Shown in pieces: positions 12,461-27,712 of a stretch of 64,000 bases of DNA. Numbering within the stretch: the first letter of the stretch is position 1; each line of letters starts with the position of its first letter. Both the position numbers and the translations under genes were made by a program. The notes under the pieces were generated by a model, which was given only the letters and a program-made list of their open reading frames with translations, was not told the DNA's origin and did not search any database. Location: positions 21,646-85,645 of the forward strand of contig JAREIK010016166.1 in the NCBI GenBank assembly GCA_029783825.1. Reading direction: 5' to 3'. The stretch comes from Sapria himalayana (taxonomy: Eukaryota; Streptophyta; Magnoliopsida; Malpighiales; Rafflesiaceae).

Positions 12461-13371
12461 CCTAAATTAAAACAGAATGAGGCTACAAGAAAATATCCTA
12501 AAGCTTGTTACACACTTGATAAGAAGTCAAAACAGAGATTATGATAATGGGTTAAAATTTTGAAATTTTTTGATGGATATGTGTCAAATATGGGCAGATG
12601 TGTAGATACGAACAAGCTTTAGTTATTTGGAATAAAAAGTCATGATTATCATGTATTTATGTAGAAATTAATACCAATTATTTTTTGTGAAATACTTTTC
12701 CTAAATGTTTGGAAGGTCCTTACAGAACATAATTTGTTCTTCAAATAGCTAGCCACAACCACAATCAAAAAAGATGACATGGTGAGACTGGAGAATGACA
12801 TACCGCTCATTCTTTTTAAGCTTGATTAGATATTCCAACTAAGCTTTTTTGTCTCATGGAGCATTTTCCGGTCCATTTGGCTTATTAAGCAAGGATAGCC
12901 GGGCTACTGAAATACAGGCTGATGTATCATTTTGAGAGATAAATAAATATAAGTAGCTATGTTTTATTCTTTCAATCATAAATTAATATTGTAATTTATT
13001 TAATTAAAACCTAACATAATGGTTGTAGGTATCTTCGTAAATTGAAATTAAATGTTAGAAACAAGGCAAAAGTTGAAGGTTCCATTTTCAATGCATATAT
13101 AGTAGAAGAAGTATCATCTTTTTGTTCTTATTATTTTGAAGACCATATCAATACAAAGAATCAAGATGTGTCTCGTAATGATGAAGATCAAGTGATGGTA
13201 GAAGAGCACAAGTTATATATCTTCAAACACCCTGGAAAAGTATTTAGAAGAGTAATGAAAAGATGTATGATAGATGATGAGTACAAAGTAACTTGGAGCT
13301 ATATTTTACTTAATTGTGAGGAGGTTGCACCATATATTGAGTATGTATACATAAAATGGTTGCAGGTTTAA
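12461..13371 (+). pseudogene. CACTA copy A: DUF4218 region
   Basis: After a degraded stretch with stops (12461-12780), about 12840-12945 reads like the LMEHFPVHLAY and MYHF.R part of DUF4218. An interruption follows (12945-13030; plausibly an intron ending in gtag before tatcttcg). The open frame from 13030 then reads LRKLKLNVRNKAKVEGSIFN, AYIVEEVSSFCSYYFEDHI, the usual end of DUF4218. The frame closes at 13369-13371 after YIEYVYIKWLQV. Copy B has the same peptide (KLNIRNKEKGEGSICNAYL) at 30008-29649 on the other strand. Confidence 0.75.
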
Positions 13372-13628
13372 TCATATGATATTTTGTCCTGAATAGGAAT
13401 AATTAAAAATTGATATCCATTGTTCTTCCTCTGTTTATATTTGTGCATTATTAATGTTGAGCAATTAAAACATTGGCAACCAACCATTCCTACGCATGAG
13501 GTCGATTCTATACTAGAAACAAAATTTGTGAATTGGTTCAAGAACAATATGAGAATTATTGAACCTTAATTTTTTGAATAATTTGATTTTTTAGTATCTT
13601 ATATCCTTTAACATTATTTGTTGAATTT

Positions 13629-14275
13629 ATGAAACTGACAAATGATCCTTCAAATAGTGATTCCTATATATTCACACAGAATCTAAGTAAAGGCCCATTT
13701 AGATATGTGACAACCTATCCTGGGTATTTTGTCAATGGATATAAATTTTACACAATAGGACACGATTCTTCTAGAGCAATTATTAATAGTGGTGTATGCA
13801 TTAAAGGCTCAAGTTATAGTGTAGATGAGATAAATTATTATGGTCAAATAGTAGAAGTTATTGAGTTGCAGTATCCTGAACTCAAAAATAATAGGGTTGT
13901 ATTATTAAAATGTGAGTGGTTTGATCCTACACAAAATATGGGTACAAAGATTCATTCGGATTATAAGCTAGTGAATGTTATCCATAAATGTAGATTTAAT
14001 TAATATGAGCCATTTATTATGGAAGTTCAAGCTACTCTAGTATATTATTGTACATATCTGAGTTTATCTCATGATAAGAGTGACCGATGGGTCATTTAAA
14101 AAATCAAAGCTTGATCAAATTTTGAACTACAAATATCTCAACCAAGAAGAGCAAACTTTGCTATTGCACTAGCATTTCAAAAAGATGACATAAATAATAT
14201 TGAGCTTATACATGTAGACGAAGATCTTGAAAACTTATGTAACTTAAATGGTGGCCTAATAGTAAATTAATACCA
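13629..14275 (+). pseudogene. CACTA copy A: DUF4216 and C-terminal tail of the TNP2 polyprotein
   Basis: The frame at 13629-14003 reads FTQNLSKGPFRYVTTYPGY, then NSGVCIKGSSYSVDEINYYG, VIELQYPELKNNRVVLLKCEW and SDYKLVNV. This is DUF4216, whose hallmarks are SGVC.KG, D..YYG and the FKCEW..-like strand. After the stop the homology continues out of frame to about 14275 (DDINNIELIHVDEDLENLCN), matching the acidic C-terminal tail of copy B (DDINNIETFNVDEDPENLC at about 28700). DUF4216 is the usual C-terminal companion of TNP2; its biochemical role is not established. Confidence 0.82.
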
Positions 14276-14458
14276 ATAATTAAACTAGTATAATAGTATT
14301 AAAATATTATAGTTTCAAAGACTTTCTATATTTTGTTGCAATCCATTGGTATGTGTTATTTTAAAATGCATGGTTGTTCAACATACAATATCAATTTATG
14401 TTTTCATTATATCTCTATTATTTGTTCTATATTTTTTACATTTCCTATAGTATATGGT

Positions 14459-16250
14459 GCAGAAAGGATGTGGGCATGGTGAAGGTGGACATAGACACAG
14501 ACATGGATGAGATTCATCTAGTATTTTGTCTTATTGTATAGTTAGTATCATCTAATACCCACCCTATCTAGACTTCAACATCACAATCACCATCACCATC
14601 ATTTACATCTTTACCATCACCTTTATCAGATAGGTACCAACCATTATCCTTCTTGCACTCACTTCTGATCCATCACCATCATCTACACCATATTTTACAC
14701 TATCTGTATTTATCCCATTTAGATCACCATCAAGATTATCAATTGATGTGGCTTTCTATACAGGCAGTGCTAAGTTAATAATAGAGATTATGGATCAGAG
14801 GTATAAGTAATATGTAAATATTACTTTAATAAAATATTATGATGGCCCAATTAGTGGTTTTTATTTATAGATATAAATTACTTGTTTTCAATGTTATATG
14901 TTTAATTTTATAATTTTATTCCATTTCACAAGTGTTCATCTATAATTACAAAGTCTTTCAAAAAAAATGGTAGATTCCAAAGCATTCTCATGGAAGAAAG
15001 GTTTTGAATCAACAAAAGAGACTAACTTTTATGTTTGTTATTAGTCAAGAATAAAAGAATTATGTTTTTGTTATTATTATCATTTTTTTGTGAATTTTCT
15101 ATATATAGAATCAGTGTACATGGCCACCCCAGATAGACAGATAAAGTCATTATGGGAGAGCAAAGCGCTGAATTGTACTCAGATTTTATCCATAAATTAA
15201 AGATTCTAAAAGATATGCATGTTTTTATACACGAGGATGAGTGTCCCAAATGGCTTAAGTATTGAGAGAAGCTAGAAGAAAAAAAATTAGAGTTAGCAGT
15301 AAAAACTTATGGATTAAGGTAGCTGGACCAGGTACAGAAATGTCTTGCCATACAGGAGGTCAAAGTCGAGCATTGAGCATGATTGAAATTTGACACAATT
15401 TATAACTTTAAAACATTTATATATTTAATACTTGGCCTAATAGTCCAAATAATTCAAATCATTGCATGGTTTTACAATTTTAGCTAACATTTTCTAACAT
15501 ATTTATTTTTTGACATAAAAAATACATACTTTAGGCCGGAGAATTGGGTTGAGATCCCAATTTTTATAAGATTTTCAGAAAGATGCATGTGAAGAGAGTG
15601 GATGGGGAATTTCTTGACAAAAAATCTTAGATGATTACTATAAGAATTTATTATATTAATAAAATTTTAGAGTACTATAATAAATTTGGAAAGTTGTGTT
15701 GAATGAAAAAAATTTGATTTATTTTATTTATATCTAGCATAGTATTTTATTATGTTTTAACACAGGATCTAAGGGAGGTATGTGTGATAGTTGATTCTCA
15801 CCTAGTTGAGGGTTCTATGGATCTTCAACCAATTGAATATGATCCTACCTATTTGAAGACCATAGGAGCTAAGAAGAAGTAGTGAGTGTACGACATCGGC
15901 TCGAAGGCAGTTGCTTTTTGTTTTAGTAATGTGCTTCTAGTTCCTCTATTACAGTAGTGGTGGATGAGGTGGTCGAACAGCAAATAATTGAAATACATGA
16001 ATGTTTTGTATTTATTGAGATAGAAATGAAAGAAAAAGATCAGTAGATTATTCTTTAGAAGGAAGAAATGTAGGAAATAAAAGAAGTGAATAATGAGATG
16101 AAAGAATTAAGAATGCAATGCAACACCAGATATCCAATATGGAGTCATAGTTAGTGGCTTTGATATGACAGATAGAATACCATGTTCCAACAGAGATACC
16201 ACGTAAGAAAGGCTTGCGCAAATGCACTAACTAATGATGACGATGATTTT
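14459..16250 (+). pseudogene. CACTA copy A: TNPA-like second gene (Transposase_24 type), broken
   Basis: Separate exon-like pieces lie in order. 14459-14510 reads MVQKGCGHGEGGHRHRHG, matching MVPKGCGRGGGGHRNEP of copy B. 14930-15030 resembles STIITKSF then DSKAFSWKKGFESTKET. 15340-15375 reads SCHTGGQSRALSMI, the H-x-GG-S motif of the family. 15575-15625 reads RKMHVKRVDGEFLDKKS, the TH.R.DG.F.D motif. 15835-15915 gives YDPTYLKTIGAKKK followed by VYDIGSKAVAF. A likely coiled-coil end, rich in E, K and M, follows at 16010-16110. Proteins of this type (TNPA, TNP1) bind the subterminal repeats and cooperate with TNP2. Multiple stops and missing splice signals make it non-functional. Confidence 0.7.
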
Positions 16251-16370
16251 TTAGTTTTTAATGAATATATAACCTATGTTATGTTTTTGTTTTAATTATA
16301 TAACTATTGATTAGAATAAATGTTGAATAGCTTTTACTTTTTGTTCTTATTCAATTTAATATAGTATATA

Positions 16371-16684
16371 TTTTGAATGAAAAATAGCTAGGGATTTTTC
16401 CCTAGCAAATTTACCTAAGGAATTTTCTATATATATTCAGTCAAAAATATTAATTATTACTATTCATTATAATAAAAAATTAGCAAGGAAAAAATATAAT
16501 TAGCTAGTAAATTTTCTTTGTTCAAAAATTTGCCACGAAAATATTTTTTTCATTAATATTTTGTGATGAACACTTTAGCTTGAGATAATTTACATATTAA
16601 CTCCATCGCTATCATGTTCTAGCAACTAAATTTCTTATAATAGCTAAAGAAATTAACCTAGCCACCCGGGCTTTGTTTATAGTG
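16371..16684 (+). repeat. CACTA copy A: subterminal repeats and right terminal inverted repeat
   Basis: The zone holds several copies of tagctaggga- and ttagca-type motifs in both orientations (16387-16410, 16480-16510, 16635-16660). These are like the motifs near the termini at 36587 and 42586. It closes with ctttgtttatagtg at 16671-16684. Such subterminal motifs are the expected TNPA-binding sites. The very next bases are atagatagatag, the start of the second GATA array. Confidence 0.75.
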
Positions 16685-19570
16685 ATAGATAGATATATAG
16701 ACATATTGATAAATAGATTCATAGATAGATTGAAAGAAAGATTAATAGACAAATTGATATACAATAGACAAATTGAAAATAGTTTGAAAGACATATTGAT
16801 AAACAAATTGATAGACAGATAGATAGATATATAAATAGATAATAGATAGATATATAGATAGATGGATAGACATTTAGATAGATAAAAAGATAGTTAGACA
16901 GAAAGATAAATAGATAAATAGATAGATAGACATATAGATAGATAGATAGACAGATAGATAAAGATATAGATAGACAGATAGAAAGATAGATAGAAAAATA
17001 GATAGATAGACAAATAAATAAATAGATAGATAGAAAAATAGATAAATAGTTAAATAGATAGATAGACATATAGATAAATAAATAGATAGAAAGATAGATA
17101 GATAGAGAATCAAATAGATAGACATATATATAGAAAAATAGATACACTGATAGATAGACAAATAGGATAAAAGATATTTGATTGATAGATAGATAAAAAG
17201 ATAGATAGACAATTAGATATAGTAATAGATAGACAAATGATAGAAAGATAGATAGATATACAAACATATAATCAGATAGACAGACAATCAAGTAAACATA
17301 TAGCTATGTAGATAGAAAGCAGCCAGAGAGACAAACAAATAGACAGGCAAATAGAGAAATAGACAGATAGTCAAATAGTCAGATAGACAGATAGATAGAT
17401 ATATAGTTTGATAGATAGATAGAAAGACAGATAGAAAGACAGATAGAAAGACACATAGATAGATAGATTGATAGATACATAAATAGATATTAAGAAGGAT
17501 ATATAGATTGATAGAAAGATAGATAGACATATAAATAGACAAAAAGATAGATATTTAAGTAGATAGATAGATTGATTGATAGATACATAGAAACATTGAT
17601 AGAATGAATGATAGACAGATTGATAGACAGATTGATAGATAGATTTATAAATAGATTAATAGACAGATTGATAACCTAATTGAAAGATAGATTTATAGAC
17701 AAATTGATAAATAGAAAGATGGACAGAAAGAAAGAATGAATGAATGAAATAAAGAAAGATAGATAAATAGAAAGGTAGACATATAGAAAGACAAATAGAA
17801 ATATAGATAGATAAATAGATAAATAAATAGATAGATAGATATATATGCAAATAATATGACAGATAAATAAATAGATAGACATAAAGATTGATAGATAGAA
17901 AGATAGATAGACAGACAGACATATAGATAGATAGATAGGTAGATAGATAGATAGATAGATAGACAGATAGATAGAATGATAGATAAATAGATAGGTAGGT
18001 AGATAGATAGATAGATAAACAAAAAGATAGATAGATTCACTAATAGATAGAAAAATGGGACATACAGATAGATATATAGATAGAACGATAGATAAATAGA
18101 ACGATAGATAAATAGATAGACAAATAGATAAGCACAGGCACATAGAGATAATGATATATAGATAGTTAGATAGACAGACAATCAGCGAGATAGATAATCA
18201 GGTGAGAAAGATTTATTAGACAGATAGCAGCAAGTCTAATAGATAGATAGATAGACATACAAATAGATAGAGAGGTTGATAGAGAGAATGATAGACATAT
18301 AGATAGATAGATAGTTTTACAGATAGATAGATAGATAAATAAATAGATAGATAGATACACACACACACACAAACATATGTATAGACACATAGATAGACAT
18401 AAAGATAGACTGATAGATTATTTAAATTGATAAATATACAGATTGATAGAAAAATTGATAGACAGGTTGATATGCAAATCGATAGAAAGATTGATATAAA
18501 GATTGATAGACAGATCTATAAACACAATTATAGACAAATTGATAGACTAATTGATAGACAGAATGATATAAAATTGGATAGACAGATAGATAGACAGACA
18601 AACAGACAAATAGATAGAAACATAGATAGATAAATAGATATAGATATAAAAAATAAATATATAGATAAATAGATAGATAGACATATAGATATGTAGACAA
18701 AATGACTGAAAGAAAGAAAGATAGAAAAACAGATAGATATATAAACAGATAGATAAAAAGATAGATAGATGAATAGATATATAGAAAGATAGATATATAG
18801 TTATAAATATTGATATACATATAGATAGATAGATAGATCAATAGATAGATATACAGACAGATAGATAGATAGATATATAGATAGATAAATAGACTTATAG
18901 AGATTGATTGATATATAGATTTTTTAAATGATTGATAGACAAATTGATAGATAGATTGATAGACAAATTGATAAATAGATAGATTGATTGATAGATAGAT
19001 AGACATATTGATTGTTAGACAGAAAGATAGAAAGATAGATAGACAAATCGATAGACAAATAAATATACAGATAGATAGACAAATAGGAAGACATATTATA
19101 AGACAGATAGATAGATAGATAAAATATGGAGATAAATAGACAGATAGGTAGATAGATAGATAGATATAATAATAGATATATAGATATACAAAGAGATAGA
19201 CAGATAGATGGATAGACGGATAACTAGTTAGGTAAGTATATAGTCAAGTAGAAAGATAGACAGATAGACAGATAGATGGATAGACGGACAACTAGTTAGG
19301 TAAGTATATAGTCAAGTAGAAAGATAGACAGATAGATAAATAGATAGATAAAAAACTAATAAACAGATATATTAAAAAATAGACATATAGATAGACAAAT
19401 AAACAAATAAACAAATAGACAAAAAAAATGACAAATGTATAAACACATAGATAGACAGACAGACAGATAGATAGATAGTTTAATGGATAAACATTTTGAC
19501 AAATAGATTAATAATTAGATAGATAGATAGATAGATATATAAATAGATAGATAAAAAAATAGATAAATAG

Positions 19571-19601
<31 letters not shown>

Positions 19602-20917
19602 TAGATAGACAGGTAGAAATATAGATTGATAGAAAAAGTAATTGAAAGATTGTTAAACAGATTGATACACAAATAGATATATAGAAAGATAAATAAATAA
19701 ATAGCTATATAGAAAGATAGATAAATAAATAGATATATTGAGATATAGATAGACAGATAGATAGAAAGATGGAAAGAAAGAAAGATAGATTCATTATTAG
19801 AAAGATAGACAAACAGATAGATAGATAGTGGTCAGATAGATAGATATATATAGATAGATAGACATATTTATAGACAGATGGAAAGATAAATACATAGATA
19901 GAGAAATAGAGAAAAAAAGATAGACATATAGATAGAAAAATAGATAGATAGAGAGATAGAAAAATAGAAACACAGATAGATAGATAGATTTATTGATTGA
20001 TACATAGATATATAGATAAATAGATAGACTACAAGATAAATATAAAGATAAATAGAATGATTGATAGAAAGATAGACAGACAGGTAGATTGATTGATAAA
20101 AAGATAGATAGTTAGATAGATAGATTATATAATGAAAAATAGATAGAGAGATAGACACATGGATAAACAAATAGATAGATAGATAGATTAATAGAAAGAT
20201 TTATCCATAGATAGATAGATAGACAGGCAAATAGATTGATTGATTGATACAAAGAATGTTAGATAGATTAATAGACAGATTGATAGATAGATTTATAGAA
20301 ATATTGATATAAAGATTGATATACAGATTTATATACAAATTGATAGATAGATTGATAGATACATAAATACTCAGATTAATAGATAGACAGAAAAAAAGAT
20401 AGATAACATATAAATAGATAGACATTTAGAGAGACATATAGATAATTAGATTTTTAGATAAGATGATAGAATGAAAGATAGACATATAGATTGATAGATA
20501 GATATATAGATAGATGATTGATAGATAGATAAATAGATAATTAACTAGATAGATAGACAAGTAGATAGATAAATAGATTAATAGATAGATTAATAGATAG
20601 ATAGATAGACAGAAATATAGATATATTGTTTGATTGACAGATAGATAGACAGATAGATTGACATATAGATAAAAAAATAAATAGACAAAGAGATCGATAT
20701 ATAGAATGATAGATTGATAAATTGATATATTGACATAAAATTCATAGATAGGTACATAGATAGATAGATTGATATAAAGATAGATAGACAGATCTATAGA
20801 TAAACATAGAGTTTTATAAATAGATAGATAGATAGAAAGATAGACAAATTTATTAACAAATAAATAGACAAATAGTAGGATACATAGAAAGAAAAATATC
20901 TAGATAGATAGATAGAT

Positions 20918-20956
<39 letters not shown>

Positions 20957-23151
20957 TAGATAATCACTTAAATAGATAGATAGACAGATAAATAGATAGA
21001 TATATAGATAGATAAAAATATAAATAGAAAGACAAATAGATACATATATAGATAGATAGACATATAAATAGATAGACAAATAGATAGAAAGATAAATAAA
21101 TAAATAAACAGATGGATTGTATCATTTATAGATAGACAGTTTGGTAGAAAGATTTATAGACAAATAGATAGACATATAGAAATAAAAATATATAGATAGA
21201 TAGACAAATAAATAGAAAAAGAAAGATAAATAGATTGAATGATAAAAAGATATATAGAAAGATACATAGATAAATAGACATATTTATAGATTGATTGATA
21301 TATAGTTTTAAAAATAGATCGATAGATAGATAGATACATAGATACATAGACAGATTAATAGATAAATAGATAGATTGGTTGATAGACATATAGATAGACA
21401 AATAGATAGATAGCTCGATCTAAAGACAAATAGATAGATAGATCGATCAAAAGAAAAATAGATTGATAGATAGACAGATAGATAGATGGATCGATAGACA
21501 AACAGATAGATAGACAGGTAGATAAATTGACAGATTGATAAATAGATATATAGATAGACAAACATATAGATAGATAGAGAGATAGAGTTAAGATTGATTG
21601 ATAGACTAGTAGATATAAATATAAAAAGGCAAACAAATAAAAATAAAGAAAGATAGATAAATAGGAAAATTGATAGATAGGTAGATAGATAGAGAGATAA
21701 ACCAAAAGATAGTTATATAAATAGATAGAAAATAAATATATAAATAGATAGATAGAAAGATAGATGGACATATATATAGATAGATAAAAAGATTATTTTA
21801 CAATTAGATAGACATATAGATAGATAGATATATAGATAGATAGATAGACAAACAACCATATAGACTGATTAATAGACAAATAAAAAGATGGACAAATAAA
21901 TGAGTAGACAGATAGGGAAAGTGATAAACAAACATATTGACATACAAATAGACAAACAGATAAATAGACATACATACATATATATAGATAGATAGACATT
22001 TTGGTAGCACATTGATAGACAAATAGATAGATACATAGAAAGATAGTAAGATAGACATACATATAGATACATAAATACATAGACAGATAGATAGATAAAA
22101 AATATATAGATACATAGATAGTTAGATAGACAAATTGATGGAAAAATTTATAGAAAAATTGATAGACAGATTGATAGCCAGATTGATAAATAGATTAATA
22201 TATAGAATGATAGATAGATAGATAGATATAAAGATAGATCAATGGATAGATATATAGATTTATAAGAAAATAGATTCTTTGATAGATACACATATACATA
22301 GACAAATAGATTAACAAATAAAAAGATAGATAGATAGACAAATAGATAGAAGATAGATAGATGCATATACAGATAGATAGACAAATAGATAGATATATAG
22401 AAAATATATAGATAGACAAATAGATAAATAGAAAGATAGACAAATAGATAGATAGAAAGACAAATTGATCAACATATAGATATAGATATATATATATATA
22501 GACAAAGATATTAATAAAGAGATAGATTTGTAGAAAAATAAACATAATGATATACATAAAGATAGACAAAGCGATAGATAGATAAATATATATTTAGATA
22601 GGAAAATAGACACGTAAATAAATAGATAGATTTTCATATAAATATATAGATAGATAGTTAGAAAGATTGATAGACATATAGATATATAGATAGATTGATA
22701 GATTGATAGATTGATAGATAGAAAATTAGATAGTTAGATTGATATCTAGAAATAGAGTTAGACAAAAAAGATTAACAGTTAGATAGACATAGATAAAGAC
22801 TAATAGATAGATAGAAAGATTTATAAATAGATTGACATATATATAGACAAATAGATAGATAGATAGATAGACTAATAAATAGATAGATAGAAAGATAGAA
22901 AAATAGATAGATCGATCGATTGATAGATATACATATAGATACTAATATAGATAGATAAATAAACATATAGATAATAAGATATATAGAAAGATAAACATAT
23001 AGATAGTAAGATAGATAGACAGATAGATTGACATATATATAGATGGATATATTGATAGATATAAAGATAGATAGATAGATAGACAGATAGAAAAAATAAT
23101 AAACTAATAGATAGATTAATTAATAGATAGATTACTAAGATAGATACACAA

Positions 23152-23196
<45 letters not shown>

Positions 23197-23238
23197 CAGA
23201 TAAATAGAATGATAGATATTTATATATAAAGATAGATA

Positions 23239-23290
<52 letters not shown>

Positions 23291-26200
23291 AATATATAGA
23301 TAGATAGGTAGAAAGATATAAAGAAAATAGATAGACTAATATAAAGATAGATAGACATATAGATAAGTAGTGAGGCAGATAGTTAGTAAGGTAGACAAAT
23401 TGTCAAAAAAATAAGATAGTCAGGTACACCGACAGACAGCTAGACAAATAGACAAGAATATAGGCAATCAAACTTATATATAGATAGACAAATAGACAAG
23501 GAAACAGATAGATAGACATTAGATAGATAGATAGATAGATAGTTTTATAGACTTATTGATAGACATATTAATAGACATATAGATGGATTGATTGATAAAT
23601 ATATTGATAGAGAGATAGATAGATAGATAGATAGATATAAAGATTGACAAATAGATATATAGATCGATATATTGATAGATAAATAGACATAGAGAGACAA
23701 TTAGATAGATAGATAGACCGATAGATTGAAAATTAGATATATTGATAAATAAACATATAGATAAAAAGATAAAAACACAGATAGAGAGACAGATTAATAG
23801 ATAGATTTATAATTAGATTGATAGAAAATTTGATAGATATATTAAAAGACATATTGATAGATAGATTTATAGATAGATAGATAAATATATTGATTGACAT
23901 ATAGAAAAATAAATAGATAGACAAATAGATAGACATACAGACAAACATATAGATAAATAGATAGATATATTGATAAATAGATCGTTAGATTGATTGATTG
24001 ATAGATAGATAATACTTAGATTATTAGATAAATAGATAGACAGATTAATAGAGAGTTAGATAATAGATAGGTAGACAGACAGATAGATAAATAGTTAGAA
24101 AGATAGATTGACAGATTGATAGACAACTAGATAGACAAATAGATTGATACATATATAGACTGAAAGATAGATAGATAGAAAGATTGATAGATAGACATTT
24201 TGAAAGATAGAAAGATAGAGTGACACAGAGAAAAAAAATATAGATAGAAATATAGATATTAAAATAGCTAGACAGACATATAAATAGATAGATATATAAA
24301 TTGGTATTTAGATTAATAGACATACAGATAGATAGAAAGAGAAATAGATAGACTTATAGATAGATAGATGATAGATATATAATTATACACATAGATAGAT
24401 AGATAAAATGACATCTAAAAAAATAAAATGATAGACATATTGATAGATTGATTGATAAACAATTTGATAGACTATTAGAAAGACATATTGATAGCCAGAT
24501 TGAAAGATAGATTCTTAGATAGATTGAAAGACAAATTGAAAGCTAGATTGTTAGAAAAATATAATGATTAATTAATAGACAGATTGATAGAAAGATATAT
24601 AGTCAGATAGAAAGACAAAGAGATAATATATAAATAAATAGATAGAAAGACAGATTGATTGACTAATAGATAGACAAATAGAGAGACAGACATATAGATA
24701 AATAGATAAATAGATAGATAGGTAGATATATAGATAGACAAATAGAGAGCTAATTGAAAGATAGATAATAGACAGATAGATAGACATATAAAAATTCAAA
24801 TAGATAGATAGATATATTAACAAAAAGATAGACATAAAGATATATTATTAGATAGATAGACATATAAAAAAGATAGATAGATAGATAGATAGATAAATAG
24901 ATAGACATATAGATTGAGTGATAGATAGATAGATAGTCAGATTAATAGACATATAGTTAAATAGATTGATAGAAAATTTGATAGATATATTGATAGATAT
25001 ATTGATAGACTGATTGATATATAAAATGATTGACAATATGATAGACAAATAGTTAGACAAATTGATAGCCATTTCAATATATAGATGGATTGATAGATAT
25101 ATAGATACATTAATAGATAGTTAGATAAATATATAGAAAGTAAAAGATATGATAGATTATTAGATAGATTGATAAAATGATAGATAGAAAGATAGATAGA
25201 CAAAAAGTAAAGGAGACAGATAAACAAACATATAGATAGATAGATAGTTTGTAGTCAGTTGGATAGATAGATAGATAGAAAGTAAATATATAGAAAGTAA
25301 AATTGATAAACATACAGATGAAATATTTGATAAATATTTTGATAGAGAGATAGATAGAAAGATAAAAAAAATAAACAAATATATAGGTAGATTGATAATA
25401 GATAAACACATAGATAGAAAGATAGATTGACAGTTAAATAGACACATTAATAGATAGATTGATATTCAGATTGATAGAAGGTTTGATAGACATATTGATA
25501 GATATATAGATAAATTAATAGATAGATTGATAGACAGATTTAGTAGAAATAGATAGATAGATTGATAGATATATAGATAGAAAAATAGATAAAACAATAT
25601 ATAGATAGACAGACAAACAAGTAGATAGATAAATAGTTTGATTAATTTTTAGATAAATAGATAGTTAGATAGATAGATAAACAGATATATAGATATATTA
25701 TTATACACTCAGATAGATAGAGAGATATATTGATAGGTAATATATAGATAGATAGATAGATACAAAGATAGAAAGATAGATAGATTAATAGAAAATAGAT
25801 ATGCAGTTAGATAGACTGATTGATACATCATTTGATAATCAAATAGTTAAATGCAAAGATAGATAGAAAGATAATCAGATAGATAGAAAGATAAAAAAAC
25901 AAATAGATTAACAAATAACTAGAGAGAAAGATAGAACAATTGAAAGATAGATAGATAGATGGGTAGATCGACAATTAGAGATATGATAGATAGATAGACA
26001 AATAGGTCGACAGATATGTAGAATGATAGACACATAGATAAACAAAATGATAGATTTATTGATAGATAAATTGATAGACAAATTTATAGATAATATAGGA
26101 AGATTAATTGATAAATAGATTGATTGAAAGAATGATAGATAGATTGAAAGATAAATTGATATGTAGATGGATAGACAAATCAATTTACAATTGATTGACT

Positions 26201-27712
26201 TATAGATAGATAGTTAGAAATACAAAAAGATAGATATATAAATAGATATATAGATAGTAGATAGACAGATAGATCTATAGATAGACAAATAGATAGACAG
26301 ATGGACAGATAGATAGATAGATAGACAGATATACATATAGATAGACATATAGATATACATATAGATAGACATATAGATAGGCAAATAAATAGAAAATAGA
26401 TAGATAAGTTATTAGATATATAGATAGTTAGATAGATAAAGAAATAAATAAATAGATAGATAGAAGCACAAATAGATAGACATATAGATATATAGAAAGA
26501 TATAGATATAGAATGTTAGATAGATAGACAGATAGATATATATATATATTAATGTATAGATAGAAAGATAGATAGACACATAGATAGAAAGATAGATAGA
26601 AAAATAAATAGACCAATAGATATATAGACATATACATAGATTTATACATAGATTGATAGACAAATTGATAGACAGATAGATCGATTGATTGATAGACATA
26701 TTGATTGATAAATTGTTAAATATATTGATTGTCAGATTCATATACAAATTGCTACACATTTTGATAATCATATAGTTAGACCAATTGATAGGCAGATTGA
26801 TAGTCAAATAGATAAATATATAGATAGATAGATCGATTGACAGATAGACAAACAGATAGATAGACACATAGATAGATAGATTGATAGATGGATAAATAAA
26901 TATATAAATTAATATATATTAATTGATATGTAGATTATTAGAAGGATATATAGAAACATAAATATACAAATAGATATATTGATATATAAATTAATATATA
27001 GACAGATAAATAAACAAATAGATTGATAGATTACTAGATAGATATACTGATAGATAGATAGATATATAGATAGAAAAATAGATAGACAAATATATAGACA
27101 GATAGATAAAGAGATAGATAGATAGAAAGATATATAAATAGATTAATAAATAGATAGATAGATAAATAGATAGATATATCAAAAGACAAATACATAGATA
27201 TATGCAATGATAAAAAGATTAATGGATAGATAGAGAGATAGAAAGACTAATAGGTAGAAAGATAGATACACATATTGATACAAAGATTGATAGAAAGATA
27301 GATATACAGATAGATAGATAGTTAGAAAGATTTATATATAGATAGATAGTTAGATAGATAGTTAGACAAATTGATAGAAAGATTGATACATAGATAGATA
27401 GACAAATAAATACATAGATTGATAAATAGATTAATAGACATATAAATAGATAGGTAGATATATTATTAGACATATAGATAGATACTCAGTCAGATAGATA
27501 GTCAGTTAGATAGACATTTTAGTAGATAGATAGTAAAGTAGAGAGATAAAAATCTAGACAAATCGATGGATAGATGGGTAGAGAGATAGCCAGACTAATA
27601 GATAGATAGATAGATAAACAAATAGAATGAGAGATAGACAAATACACAGATAGACAGATTGATATATAGATAGATAGTTAGTTTTATAGATATATTGATA
27701 GATATATAGAAA
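16685..27712 (+). repeat. degenerate (TAGA/GATA)n array, second block, about 11 kb
   Basis: A continuous tetranucleotide-derived array in one orientation, flanked by CACTA copy A on the left and inverted copy B on the right. Variants such as gattgatagacaaattgatag form recurrent sub-blocks; (AC)n runs sit at about 18357 and 19571, (TA)n runs at about 20920, 22490, 23160 and 23250. A 68-bp tandem duplication lies at about 19207-19342, and a segment at 23796-23850 recurs at about 24935-25000. Long - strand frames (up to 194 codons of Y-L-S-I repeats) are motif artefacts. No other insertion was seen inside it. Confidence 0.95.

Larger units (their letters stand above)
10380..16684 (+). mobile_element. 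CACTA (En/Spm) DNA transposon, copy A, decayed
   Basis: The element contains, in order, Transpos_assoc, TNP2 transposase (Transposase_21), DUF4218, DUF4216, a second TNPA-like gene (Transposase_24 type), a subterminal repeat zone and a right terminus. The same order is found inverted in copy B (27713-36587); non-coding homology between the copies reaches back to about 10380 (tagcatgct, acattgcctagatattca). The right end is ctttgtttatagtg at 16671-16684; its reverse complement begins CACTATAAACAAA, a typical CACTA terminus. No left terminus was found, so the 5' end is lost or hidden in the repeats at 8931-10380. Many stops and frameshifts make it non-autonomous now. Confidence 0.85.
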
